This document shows positions 11,156 to 21,621 of a stretch of 64,000 bases of DNA, one piece after another. The DNA comes from Gymnopus androsaceus JB14 (Eukaryota; Basidiomycota; Agaricomycetes; Agaricales; Omphalotaceae). Each line of letters starts with the position of its first letter. Position 1 is the first letter of the stretch. The translations under genes and the position numbers were made by a program. The notes beneath the pieces were generated by a model, which had not been told where the DNA came from, searched no databases, and was given only the letters and a program-made list of their open reading frames with translations. The stretch is from the NCBI GenBank assembly GCA_009733575.1, contig ML769482.1, forward strand, positions 62,001 to 126,000, in the 5' to 3' direction.

Positions 11156-12145
11156 ATCGTCCCACCGACTCTGGCAACATCTTCCGCAATGATTTTCCTG
11201 AATCCAGTGATCCTCTGCGCATTCTTCTCGTCACAGCGCATCCTGACGATGAATGTCTTTTCTTTGCGCCCACTATATTAGCTTTGACAAACCGTTCACG
11301 GTTGGCTGACGCGTCAATAAAGCAGGAGAACGACAATGAGCTGTTCTCGCTGTGTCTATCCATTGGAGATGCGGACGGATTGGGTCACATTCGCAGAGAG
11401 GAATACGAGAAAAGTCTTGATGTTTTGGGTATCAAGGATACAAATAGGATTGTTCTAGACGATCCGTGCGTGCTTTCGACATTTATATTCCGATGATAGT
11501 GCTCTGATTAAGATGCAGCCACTTGCAAGATAATATGGGTGTTTCTTGGGATCCAATCTATATAGCGGGCGTCGTGGATGACTTTGTGCTGCAGTATAAC
11601 ATCACGACGGTATGCATTTTTCGTTCATCCTCTTCTACAAGAGCTTACACTTTTTTTTTAGATACTGACATTCGACCGCGGCGGTGTTTCTGGCCATCCA
11701 AACCATAAGTCGATACCCGACGGAATCAAACGTATGATCTCAGCATACGCAAAATACTCCGATTCCATCCCCCCAAAACTCTACATGCTAATCACCGTTC
11801 CCCTCACGATTAAATACGTCAGCATTCTTCTCTCCTCTGGTCGCGAAATTTGACCTCTCTACAATGAACTTTCTTCATTACGCGGAGGATCGTCTCGCAC
11901 TGATGTTGGAGCGGTTTGGATACGAGAACGCGCATGCCTCTGTTGGAGACAAGTATGATCATGGGGAGGCTATGCCCGTTTTTGTTGCTGGTATAGGCGA
12001 TTATTTGACTGCTCTTCAGGCGATGAGACAGCATTGGAGCCAGTTGGTTTGGTTTAGGTGGTTGAATGTAATGTTCTCGAGGTACATGTGGGTGAATGAG
12101 TGGGCGGAGGTTAGGCTTACTGTTCAAGATAATTATACGATTTAG
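11101..12145 (+). CDS. PIG-L family N-acetylglucosaminyl-PI de-N-acetylase, one frame break
   Basis: PIG-L-type enzymes remove acetate from GlcNAc-phosphatidylinositol at the ER face, step two of GPI-anchor synthesis. The ATG at 11101 opens with a hydrophobic signal-anchor (FFSAFHVLILSVLIAALY). The zinc/catalytic signature RILLVTAHPDDECLFF follows, then LSIGDADGLGHIRREEYEKS and, after introns near 11466-11518 and 11611-11661, LTFDRGGVSGHPNHKSIPDG with the conserved HPNH. The tail SQLVWFRWLNVMFSRYMWVN matches the family C-terminus. Between IKYV and FSPLVAKFDL, at about 11815-11830, the frame moves as if one base were inserted and a TGA follows in the old frame. No intron explains it. Length (about 290 residues) and domain order are normal. 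It is either a sequence error or a recently dead copy. Confidence 0.85.
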
Positions 12146-12270
12146 AAACTTGAAAATGGATATTTTAACACCAAGAGTTCCAGAAATCGAGGACTTTAAT
12201 TGCAAGTTTATATACGGCAACGGCGACACTAATATCATACAACATAAAAACATTACTAAAGATACTCGGC

Positions 12271-13775
12271 TTAGGCAAAGATAGCCATGCGAGGATCGAT
12301 GTCAGCAGGATCGTTCAGCTATGAGAAACAGATGAGATACATCTCCTGTATCGATAGAGGAATGAACGTACTCTGAGGTGCATATTCAACCCGCTGATAG
12401 CCTTCATCTCGGATTCGCTCAGCTCAAAGTCCTCACACTGTAGGTTCTGGACCAAACGTTCATCGCTATTACTCTTCGGAATGACAGCCATGCCTTGTTG
12501 TGTAGCCCAGCGAAGAAGTACTTGAGCAGGTGCTGCGTGGAATCCATTTTCAGGAACGACATGCAACTGTGATACAAACTTTGCAACGTACTTTTACCGA
12601 GCCTGGATGAGGCACTAGCAACAGCATCTTGTTCGAAAAGAGCCTTCGCTCCCTTATCCATACCCAGTTCGATAAAGCTCTGGGGACCAAAGGAAGCTGT
12701 AGGCAGTAACGGCAATGCCGAGGGTCTTTGCGAGCTTGAGGAGAGGCTCCTGGGTGTTGTAGGGGTGGATCTCGACTTGAAGTACCTGAGGTTCAATGCG
12801 AGCGTAGCGGAACATATCAGCAGATGATAGAGCCTTGGCAGTTACTTCATTGAGGTCAAGGTCAGAATCCTAGAAGAGAATACTGGAAGAGAATATTGAA
12901 TTACCTGATACCAATATTCTTTGCGAGACCTTGATCAACTAGTTCTTCCATGCAAGTCCAAGTTTCTTGCATTGGAGTTTTCTCTGTGTAATTTATGAGT
13001 AAGGTATACAGATCAAGAAGATTGTGCGTGTACCAAGATTAACACTCTTGCCATCGACTGAAAACCATTCAGGTGGGTATTTAACTTCCGGATCGATATA
13101 CTGCAGAGCAATAGGGAAATGAATCAGGAACAGATCAAAGTATTCCAATCCCCAAAGACCGAGCTGCATCTTTGCAATCTTGTTCACCTGGAAGCGTCGT
13201 TAGTACTAGTGTTGCAATCCTTCCAGCATGAAGGCTACCGACATGCTCTTTCGCGTGGAAGGTGTTCCAGAGTTTGGAGGTAATGACTAAACCGCCGAAT
13301 CAGAGATATTTAAAGATGTGGGATTATGAGAGACCTACACAATTCCTCTCTCTTGACAATTCCTTCTTTCAAAGCACGGCGCACACCTTCTCCGGCTTCC
13401 TTTTCGTTACCGTAATCACCAGCGCCATCGAACAAGCGATAGCCAGCTTTGATAGCAGAGTAAACAGTCTAGTCATCCGCGTTGATTAGTTACGAGTATT
13501 ATTCTTATGCTTGGGCCCGGACTCACTTCTGCACACGAAGATTTGGTGACCTTGTATAAAGGAAAGGTTACTAAGAGGTCTATGTTCACATTACCAAACG
13601 TACGCACCTTCCACAGGCCAAAGCTTTGGGCACGATGATGTGAGATCAAGGAGAAATTCGTGGAGGTCGTTACTTACCCCACGACGGGCATCTAGAATAG
13701 AAATGAATACATTAGCTGTAGAAGCTTGAAAAGACGAACCTTCTGGTGTGTTCGTTTCAGCACGATAGAGGACAT
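12271..13775 (-). CDS. aldo-keto reductase, D-xylose reductase type, one frame break
   Basis: The enzyme would reduce xylose and other aldoses to alditols with NAD(P)H in the cytosol. The gene starts at the ATG at 13775 and has many short exons (for example MPVVG, FGLWK and VTKSSCAE each on separate exons). The AKR catalytic set is visible: Asp and Tyr in [12 protein letters not shown], Lys in FITSKLWN, His in [10 protein letters not shown]. The cofactor phosphate loop is [10 protein letters not shown], and the end is [15 protein letters not shown] with TAA at 12273-12271. Around 12690-12700 the frame between VTAY and [10 protein letters not shown] shifts as if one T were extra. An intron of about 66 nt (GTAAAA to CACGCAG) restores [14 protein letters not shown]. 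It diverges from the ketopantoate reductase gene. Other AKR substrates are possible. Confidence 0.85.
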
Positions 13776-14267
13776 GGTGGGTAGCTGAGAGGGAAAGATC
13801 AAGATGGATGCGATATCGATTGGCGCAGATTAATATGCTCGTTGAAACTGAATTGGTGATTCTTCTGGGACCGAAGCATCATAAGACCTTGAACGGACCT
13901 CCGACTCCCGAGAATGTGGCGAAATTGATGAGAAAGGAAAGACGCGAACTTTAGATGTATAGCATGGCATGTTTCCACCGCTAGCAAATTGAACGCAAGT
14001 TGTGTTGAACGTTGAAGTAGCCAATTTTGGGAGAAATAATTGGAATATGACCTCCGGCGCCAATATGGCGCTATTCGGAAGATTTCCTTTTCTTCGCGCG
14101 TCGACTGTCACTCCCTACAAGTTCCTCGGTGGTTTCATGAATTGGGCCTTTATTCTCCAAGGATAATAAAAGTGGTTCAGATAAATCCAATTCAACAGTA
14201 CGTAGCCAGCCAATTCTGGAAGAAAAAAAACTCCAAGCTAAAAAGTTGAATAGCCTCTGGCTATGAC
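13776..14267. promoter_or_regulatory. divergent intergenic region, xylose reductase / ketopantoate reductase
   Basis: About 490 bases between the two start codons, so it must carry both promoters. I see no further gene and no single convincing operator. Confidence 0.4.
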
Positions 14268-15486
14268 ATGCGATTCCATGTTCTGGGACTCGGCGCTGTT
14301 GGAACGACTCATTGCTCATCACCTACGCCGCTCTCTTCCTGATGGACATTCCATTTCCCTCATTCACCGAACCATTCTCAAAGCACGGAATGCTTTTCAC
14401 AAAAATGGTATCTCTGTTGAGGAACGCGGCTCCCATTATGCCGCGCAAAATTTCAACCACGGAACAGCCAAGGTCGATATCGTATCGACCAGTCCAACAA
14501 CAACAACCACAGACCCCTCCTCCTCCGAAACACGCTTCATCGAGTCACTCTTCGTCACGCTTAAAGCGCACCAGACCCTCCCAGTCCTGCGTAGTATCTC
14601 CCATAGACTCTCACCCAACTCCACAATCGTTCTCCTCCAAAACGGCATGGGTGTCTACGAAGAACTCGTCCGAGAAATCTTCGTCAACCCAAAACAACGC
14701 CCTCATTTTATCCTCGCATCCAATACGCACGGAGTCCATTCCAGAGGTCTCCTCGATGTCGTACATGCTGGAAAAGGAGAGATTAAATTCGGAATCGTCC
14801 CAGATATCGAAGGAAGAAATTTCGAGGCTGGTTTTCAAGATTCCGAAAAGCCCATGTCGGACAGACGCGCCAGTCTCACGGATATTACACAGTCCGAAGA
14901 TGCCGACCCCATGTTTGCACGCTACAGGAGCTTGCGGAACACTGTCGCCGCGCTCCTACTTATGGGAGCTCTCAATACGTCTTGGGTGCCGATGGAAGAG
15001 ATGCAACTTGTCATACGACGCAAGCTTGCTATCAATGCTGCCATTAATCCGCTCACGGCCCTTATGGGCTGCAAAAACGGAGACTTATTCCAATCAGACC
15101 CCTCTCGTTCTCTCCTCCGAAAAATCTGCTCGGAAGCGTCGATGGTTTTCAAGGCTGAGATGCTTGCGGGTGCTACGCAATTCATGAGCACGTCTGGAGC
15201 AAGCCGAAACGTGGATGTCCTTTTAGATCGGATACCCGAATCCCTTACTCGACAGAGCTTAGAGCGCGAGTGTCTCCGAGTAGCAGAGGCTACCAAAGAT
15301 AACTATTCATCCATGCTTCGCGACATGCAACGACCCGATGCTTCTGGCACAGAGATTGATTATATCAACGGGCATCTTTTGGCGCTGGCCAAGGTGTATA
15401 ATCTATACCTGCCTGTTAATACCTCCCTCACACAATTGGTCCGGATGAAACAACAGATTAATATTTCTGCAGAATCGAAGCTGTAG
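14268..15486 (+). CDS. 2-dehydropantoate 2-reductase (ketopantoate reductase), SKL ending, one frame break
   Basis: It reduces ketopantoate to pantoate with NADPH, a step of pantothenate/CoA synthesis. The ATG at 14268 opens MRFHVLGLGAVG, the Rossmann GxGxxG. Directly after it, at about 14301-14308, the frame must move by one base to continue LIAHHLRRSLPDGHSISLIH. The rest is uninterrupted. Family residues are present: QNGMG (Asn near 98 of E. coli PanE), RRKLAINAAINPLTALMGCK (catalytic Lys and two Asn) and GTEIDYINGH (catalytic Glu). A Ser/Thr/Pro-rich insertion lies near residue 75. The last residues are AESKL, a canonical PTS1 peroxisomal signal. Catalytic parts look intact, so I read the N-terminal shift as a sequence error. 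Confidence 0.85.
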
Positions 15487-15691
15487 TAGCGACTGGAATA
15501 TTACTACATACTCTACTCTACTATCCGTATTTGTATGAGTACAGTGGCGCTTAATGGTCCCGCAGTGACCGCGTTTGTCAATTATGTCTGTGCTCGTGAA
15601 AAACAGTGTGATGATTGACAGCTGCAGAAAGCTGTTGAGCTACTGCCACCATGTTCTTTATTCGATTCTTGTTTCTTGTTTCTCGTCTACG

Positions 15692-17059
15692 ATGAGCTGC
15701 TCCCAGACCGTTAATGACTTCGTAGATTCTGACATATCCGGTCTCGGAGTTCGAGTAAGTTTCTATCTGCAGAGTTTCCTTCTTGGTAGGTCATTGCAGG
15801 CTCGATCTACAAGTCTTCACTGAGTTTTTCCTCAGTAATCCTTGTGGATCGATCTTGGGAAGAGGCTCCCACTGCTCTTTGGACGTTTATCGCGACCAAT
15901 TTTGGATTGACTATCGCTGCCATCATACAATTCAAGAAACAACAATTGTCGCTTCTGGAAGCTTTACAGGTTTCTAATCTAGTATGGTCAGTATGCTACT
16001 TTCTTCCAGCATTCAAGCGTGTCCCAATAATGTCCCTTACTTGGTAGGCTAGCGAATTTTGGGATTTTCGTTGCTCTGGCGAGTTACTCGCGACATAAAC
16101 GAAATTCGCGTCAGAAGAAGAAGAAAAGTGGCTCGAAGAAGAAGGAAAAGGAGAAGGAAGAGTCAGATTATAGCGTCAAAACTGCCGCTATGGTAAGGAC
16201 TACATGTCTTGTTTGCATCGTGATGATACTAACGGATATTGGCGAGTAGGTGCAAACTATCCTGTCAATGGGGTTGACCTTGTATATGTGGTGTGTTTCG
16301 CGATTTAAACTTGAATTTACTTTGTACTTATTTCAACAGGGCAACTGCAAAAACGTTTGGGCAACAGTCCGTTGAATGTATCAGCTCGCTACGCTACGTG
16401 TTGTTCGTATGGAAGATACCTATCGTTCACAGCGGAATGATTGTGGGCTTAACCTTCTCGACAATTCTCACCTGTGCTTATATTGGTGTCACTCTTCATG
16501 AATACTGGACATCCTACCAAAAGCGGAAAGCGAAGAAATCTAAACGGGACTCCACTTCGAAATCCCCACCTCCGAGTCCATCTCCCGCAGTGCAGCCTCC
16601 ACCTAGCCCGCTTGTACTGGAAGCAGGAAAATCGCATCGCGCTCGTCCAGAACGCAAGGAATGGTCTGATATTGACCCAATGCTCATTGGAATATTGATA
16701 TTCGAGACCCTTGTCTTCTTATATCTGATCGTCTCCAATGAGAGACTACTGAGCGACAATAATGCTGATACAGGCCAATTTGGTTTCGGCCAGGTATGTT
16801 TCTTTATAGCTCGCAATACCTCTGTACTTACACACGTCTAGATCTTGGCTCTTGTGGTTATTCTGCCAGTACTGCTCTCAGTGATAGGTGCTTTTTTCTT
16901 ATATACAACTGTCTCCAATGAGCTACTACTAAACAAATTTTAGGTGCTTTCCGGGAGCACGGGTTTCGGCCGCGTCAAGGCAAACTAGCAAGCTCCAAAC
17001 GTCACCACCGTCCACGAAGAAATAAAACATTGGGAGGCGCGGAAGCTAGAGCTTCATAG
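15692..17059 (+). CDS. multi-pass membrane protein of unknown function
   Basis: Seven exons (15692-15785, 15836-15986, 16048-16192, 16250-16290, 16340-16793, 16842-16887, 16944-17059) join in phase to 348 residues. The start is the ATG before SCSQTVNDFVDSDISGLG. Hydrophobic helices are seen in FYLQSFLLVILVD, the FIATNFGLTIAAI part, NFGIFVALAS, the IVGLTFSTILTCAYIGVTL region, LIGILIFETLVFLYLIV and ILALVVILPVLLSVI, so about six or seven passes. Two basic Lys/Ser loops (QKKKKSGSKKKEKEKEES; RKAKKSKRDS) and a Pro-rich loop would be cytosolic. It looks like one of the lineage-specific basidiomycete membrane families; I do not know a function. All seven exons are intact, without a frame break. Confidence 0.75.
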
Positions 17060-17344
17060 TACTTATTCCTCGTTGACACTACCTTTCTTATAAGCTATAA
17101 ATGTATCTGTATCAATAACTCATTGAATTCTAACCAGTTAGGAGCTGAATAAGCTACATATACATCTTTCCTTCCTTTCCTTCCACGACCATCACATTAT
17201 GACAGTAGACGGCTCTCGCACGCGCTCAAATCCATAACCCCTCATAACCCTCGCATCTGTAAGTTAGGTGCATTACATATGTATACATAACCCTATTATA
17301 CCCTGAATCCTGATTTACAAGTGTCTCTCCGAGCCTACCATTCT

Positions 17345-19377
17345 CTAATGATCATCAGCTCCGACGTAGCCCCATTTCACCAGCGCTGTAATCCCATTCT
17401 GCCACGACTGTACACGGCGCTTTGCCATGATAGACATCGTCGACCTGTCTGTCCCCACAAAACCGATGCCTCCGGACTGGATAGTGGCGTCAACCAAGAC
17501 GGGATGCCTGGAAAACTTTCTTTAGCATTGGTCGGGTGACGAAGATCCAGAGAACGTACCAGTCGCCATACAGCTCCTTAGTTTGAGAGTGGTCAGGAAT
17601 TTTCCACCCCTGCTCCGCCACCTCCTGCCACCACGTCTGATTCCTCTCGTCGCTAGTCATGATAACGTGATCAACTGTGATTCCTTTTTCCACCCGTATG
17701 CGCTCCTGGACTTCCCGAACACGACGTGCGATGATTGTTATGGATGCGAAGCATTCGTCGAGTGGAATCTCGCCGCACCATCCTGCGAAATCGTAATGAC
17801 GTACGTGGATTGCAATATACTACCAGAGTAAACGATAAAGTAAGCTCTTAACATTGTGAGTTTCTGATAGGTACTTACTGGAGGTGTCGGTACGTCTTCA
17901 GGGAGCCCAATCGCACGATTAATATACGCATTCGCGAGATTTGTAAGGGATGGGGTCCAGTGCATGTACTGCGCAACCTGACTCCACGCCGGGCTGTAGT
18001 CCATATCATATTCGTATGGCTGCAAAAGTGAGTCAAAAACTGTGAACCTTCCTTACATTGATGATTAACTATACCTGTTGTGCACAAGCATAGTACAAGT
18101 AGTCGTAACACAAGAGCTGCTCGTCCGGTGGAAGAGAAACGCCGTGTTGAGGCGATGGAAGCGGGGTGATCAAGTTCTCATTGCGAGCTTCAGGAAAGGC
18201 AAGCCTAGCCAAACTCCAAAAGGTAGCGTGAGGGTCGTGCTCAAAGTCCGGGTAAAGCTTAACCCAAGATGGGGCCGTGGTGTAGGAAATATCTAGAAGA
18301 AAAGGTTAACCATCGAAGACGTCTAAGGTTGCGGTCGCCTACCAAGTTTCAGGATGTCGGGCACCGGACTAGTCAAATTTCAAATCAGCAAAGTCTTTTT
18401 ACTATCACTTGGAAGGAATTTACCTTCGACGAGGAAAATGTTCCCTGTATTGCACAGCTAGGAAGGGGATGAGTCGACAGATTCCGATGAATTCGTGACC
18501 GCCGTACCTTCCCAAATATTCTGGCGCCAATGATATGTCAATTAGGGAAATGAGGTACCAGTTGGTGAACTCACCCAGCACCCGACTTCATCGACTGCTT
18601 CGCTCTGTGGATCTTTAACATCTTTCCACTCGAGGATCGATTTCCCTGTGAGATTACGCATCCGAGGAACGTCAAACACATCTCCAAACAGAATAGGTGG
18701 AACAGGTGCTTTGGCTCCTTCGTTGATATGCGATGGAGTAAACGCGGGGACGACTGGAACATGATCAGTGATGAAGCCCAAGTATATCATGTTCGCCTGT
18801 TCACGAGGTGAGCAAGAGGAATCATAATCATATATCATGATACTGACATAAGTCATCACATCGTTGGCTGTTTCAGAATAGGTCAACGTCGTAGAGATGG
18901 AAGCGAAAAAAATTCACGTACTCCAACCCGCCGCGGGCCAAGATGTGAGATACTTGATATCTGCGCGTAAGTTGTCTGTTTAAAAGGTTCGTCGTCAATT
19001 CTTAATCCAAGAACTATATACTATAGAAGCATACCCCGAAAGCGCTCAGTGGGCGGACCATTCAGCGACGCCCGAGGATCCCAAGGGTCGATGGTTTCTA
19101 CAGTCTCCTCTTCGTGCTCGTACAATGGCGGTAGAGTTTCGTAGTTCTCTTGAGCTACAGGGGTCAAATCTTCATGGATAACGAGACGCCAGGAGTACGG
19201 AGTCCAGAACAAGAAAACGGTCATTCCTAGGAAGGAGAGAGCCGCCAGCGACATGCAAGCGATGAGGATGCGGTGCCCTCTTTTGGAGGGCTGTCGCTGA
19301 GCCTCTTTCGCACTCAAGGAATGCATTGGATCTTTTGAGTTGGACCCCAGCTTGGAGAGAAGGGACTCGGTATCCAT
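17345..19377 (-). CDS. O-fucosyltransferase-like type II membrane protein
   Basis: The start at 19377 leads into a cytosolic N-terminus and a signal-anchor (ILIACMSLAALSFLGMTVFLFW), as in Golgi glycosyltransferases. The lumenal part reads YLTSWPAAGWTNDVMTY, YLGFITDHVPVVPAFTPSHI, then IAIHVRHYDFAGWCGEIPL, VIMTSDERNQTWW, and near the end IQSGGIGFVGTDRSTMS. The HVRxxDF motif, the late SDE and the GFxGTxxSTMS block match the GDP-fucose protein O-fucosyltransferase superfamily, where the Arg of HVR binds the nucleotide sugar. Introns are numerous and short; the junctions I followed kept phase. It faces the GDP-fucose-type transporter gene, 270 bases apart, which supports a fucosyl donor. The acceptor (protein or glycan) is unknown, and related GT families with other donors cannot be excluded. 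Confidence 0.75.
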
Positions 19378-19647
19378 AAAGGATCAGCGATGGAAGGAAA
19401 GAAAGAAAAGCGGGCACGCTCCTAAACTGTCCATTCTTGTGACACCCATAATGCTTGGATAATGCCGAGTCGGAGAGACAGGCAGTACGAGACTGTATGA
19501 GATCGATCCGATCTTGACATACATTAAACGGAGGCTTTCGAGCGCGTTCTGTTAGGCCCCCCTAATCCCATCTGTCACGGTGCCTGCCTCCCGCCATGTC
19601 TCTATAAAAAGCAGTAGGCCTAACTTGTTATCAAACACCATCTCGCA
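19378..19647. promoter_or_regulatory. shared divergent promoter, fucosyltransferase-like / transporter
   Basis: 270 bases separate the two start codons. A TATAAAAA box lies at 19603-19610, about 40 bases before the transporter ATG and oriented toward it. Confidence 0.55.
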
Positions 19648-21135
19648 ATGGCTATTCCTACAATCAATACTGCGACTCTTCAGGTCGCTGGAGTTGTATC
19701 ATTCTACATGTTCGCCGCTCTTGTTGTGGGTACCATTCATCACTACCGCCCATCATGCGCCCTGACAATTTATCCTTATTAGATGGTGTTTGTGTGAGCA
19801 TCGACGCGCTATTAGAGTAGAGAATGAGGACGCTTAAAAGTTCTGGACCCGTAGGAACAAGGCCGTGCTGAGCAACTCACCGGATCTTCCTTTGCTTTTC
19901 CTTCTCCTACAACTATTAATCGCCGTAGTTTTGTTGCACGTCTCCGCGGCCATCTCTAAACGCGTCGAGATACCCAGATTCAATTGGGAGGTCGCGAACA
20001 AGCTGGTCCCAGTTGTGCTTGTGAATATTATCGGCCTCGTGTTCAATACTTTATGTCTTCGGGGAGTCGAGGCTTCCTTCTTCCAGGCGAGTTCCTTCCA
20101 TTTTGACAGTTTTATTTATCTTCATCTTCATTAAAGATTGCAAGAGGACTCCAATTGCCGTTGACTATCCTTGTTTCGTCCCTCAACACACAATCTGCCC
20201 CGTCTACAAAGACGATTGCCGCTGCCGTATTGGTTTCTTTCGGTTTCTTCATCGGCGTCGCTCCGTCTAGCTCTCTTCCTTTGACTGCCACACCAACCAT
20301 CATTTCCTTATTGTATGGAGTTCTATCTGCTTTGTTCATCTCTATACATGCCGTTCTCATCAAGAGTTCGTTACCTCATTGTGAAAACTCCACGATACAA
20401 CTTGCTTGGTGCGCTCTCGTCTTCTGATCTTCTACAGCGTAATAGTAATACTGATTTGAAAAAAGGTGGACGAATGTAGGTTCCGCGGCTCTGTTGGTTC
20501 CCTTCGTAATCTTCACTGGAGAACTTGAAGTCCTCCAAGATAAGATTACTGCAGGCAACTGGGACGGAACAGTCTTTGTCTGGGGATGTCTTGTGACGGG
20601 TGTCTTTGGATTCTTGCTATGTGTTGCGGGTTTACTTAGGTAAGTGATTAAGTCTTCTTTCAAGTTCAACGAAGAACCGAGCATAACGTATTCCCTTCAA
20701 GCGTAAAAATAACGTCTCCGATCACTCATATGTTTTCCAGCGTACGTTTCTCTTTGTTCTTAATTTCTGAATATGGTCAATAAAACCCGAATTACAGGCC
20801 GCTAGGAGCGTTCTTCAAACACTTCTCGGAGTTTGGATATTCAACGACATCTTAACCGTGTTGGTGATTATCGAACAATCGTATGCACGTTGACTTACAT
20901 GATTTCCAGAAATCGCGTATCGTCGATTTTGGTCATACTTGGTGGCACAATGTATGTGTTCATTTATCATATTTTTGGCTCAATTTAAGCTGTCATTATC
21001 ATGATCAGGTACTACACATGGGTCAAGTCCCTGGAGTTCAAACCTCCTCCATCTCAACCTGCCCACGATTTGGAAGCGGCGGCTCTCTCTTTGAAAGCGG
21101 CCAAAGAATGGTCATCCGATAACGGAAAACAATGA
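19648..21135 (+). CDS. SLC35C-type nucleotide-sugar transporter, GDP-fucose-like
   Basis: It would carry GDP-fucose (or another GDP-sugar) into the Golgi lumen in exchange for GMP. Nine exons (19648-19725, 19783-19793, 19855-20086, 20137-20408, 20466-20639, 20702-20741, 20798-20859, 20910-20951, 21009-21135) give exactly 345 residues. About ten hydrophobic helices are visible. Segments VFNTLCLRGVEASFFQIARG, WTNVGSAALLVPF, KITSPITHMFSSAARSVLQT and LGGTMYYTWVKSLEFK track the vertebrate GDP-fucose carrier SLC35C1 better than the fungal GDP-mannose carriers. Exon 2 is an 11-nt micro-exon, and the intron after exon 3 starts with GC (CAG/GCGAGT) instead of GT. The divergent partner is an O-fucosyltransferase-like gene. 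Confidence 0.8.
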
Positions 21136-21621
21136 TTCATATACATACAGTATGTAGACATCGATTCATATACGTAGACGTTTTGTGTATAGGTTCCGTT
21201 ATCATTAAGGGCTCCTCTTCGTTGCGTCGGATGCGAATTGATCTCGAGCTCGAGGTTACCAAAGCCAAAGCGCAATTTCCGTAGTTTGATCGGTAGACCG
21301 GGCGAAATGCCTTACTCTCCCACGCTTTTGAACAGCCCAATCTCAGTGACTCTCCAAATGGAAAGACAATTCGCTTTTGCCCGGCCCCATTTTAGGATTA
21401 TTCTCCTTTATCACTTTTGTGTCACGCCGACATTTTCGAACGGTGGACGATCATGATCGAATGAATTTGCGGCGAATCCATTCAACCTTAGCCCGGCCCA
21501 TAGATTCAACCAAGATTGACCTATCCTGTTAAAGTCAAGGTCCTTGTCTGTGAAACTAGGTATAAACCTCGCGTATCATCCTCGCTTTCTTTCGATCCCC
21601 TACATCCTGTACTCTATCCCT
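21136..21621. other. intergenic, nothing recognised
   Basis: About 490 bases between the transporter stop and the acyltransferase start. It holds the 3'UTR of one and promoter of the other; no gene or structured repeat is seen. Confidence 0.4.

Noticed and set aside
12419..14322. Xylose reductase and ketopantoate reductase as pseudogenes
   Set aside because: Each has one single-base shift while all catalytic residues and splice sites are intact; the same lesion type recurs in essential genes, so error is more likely than decay.
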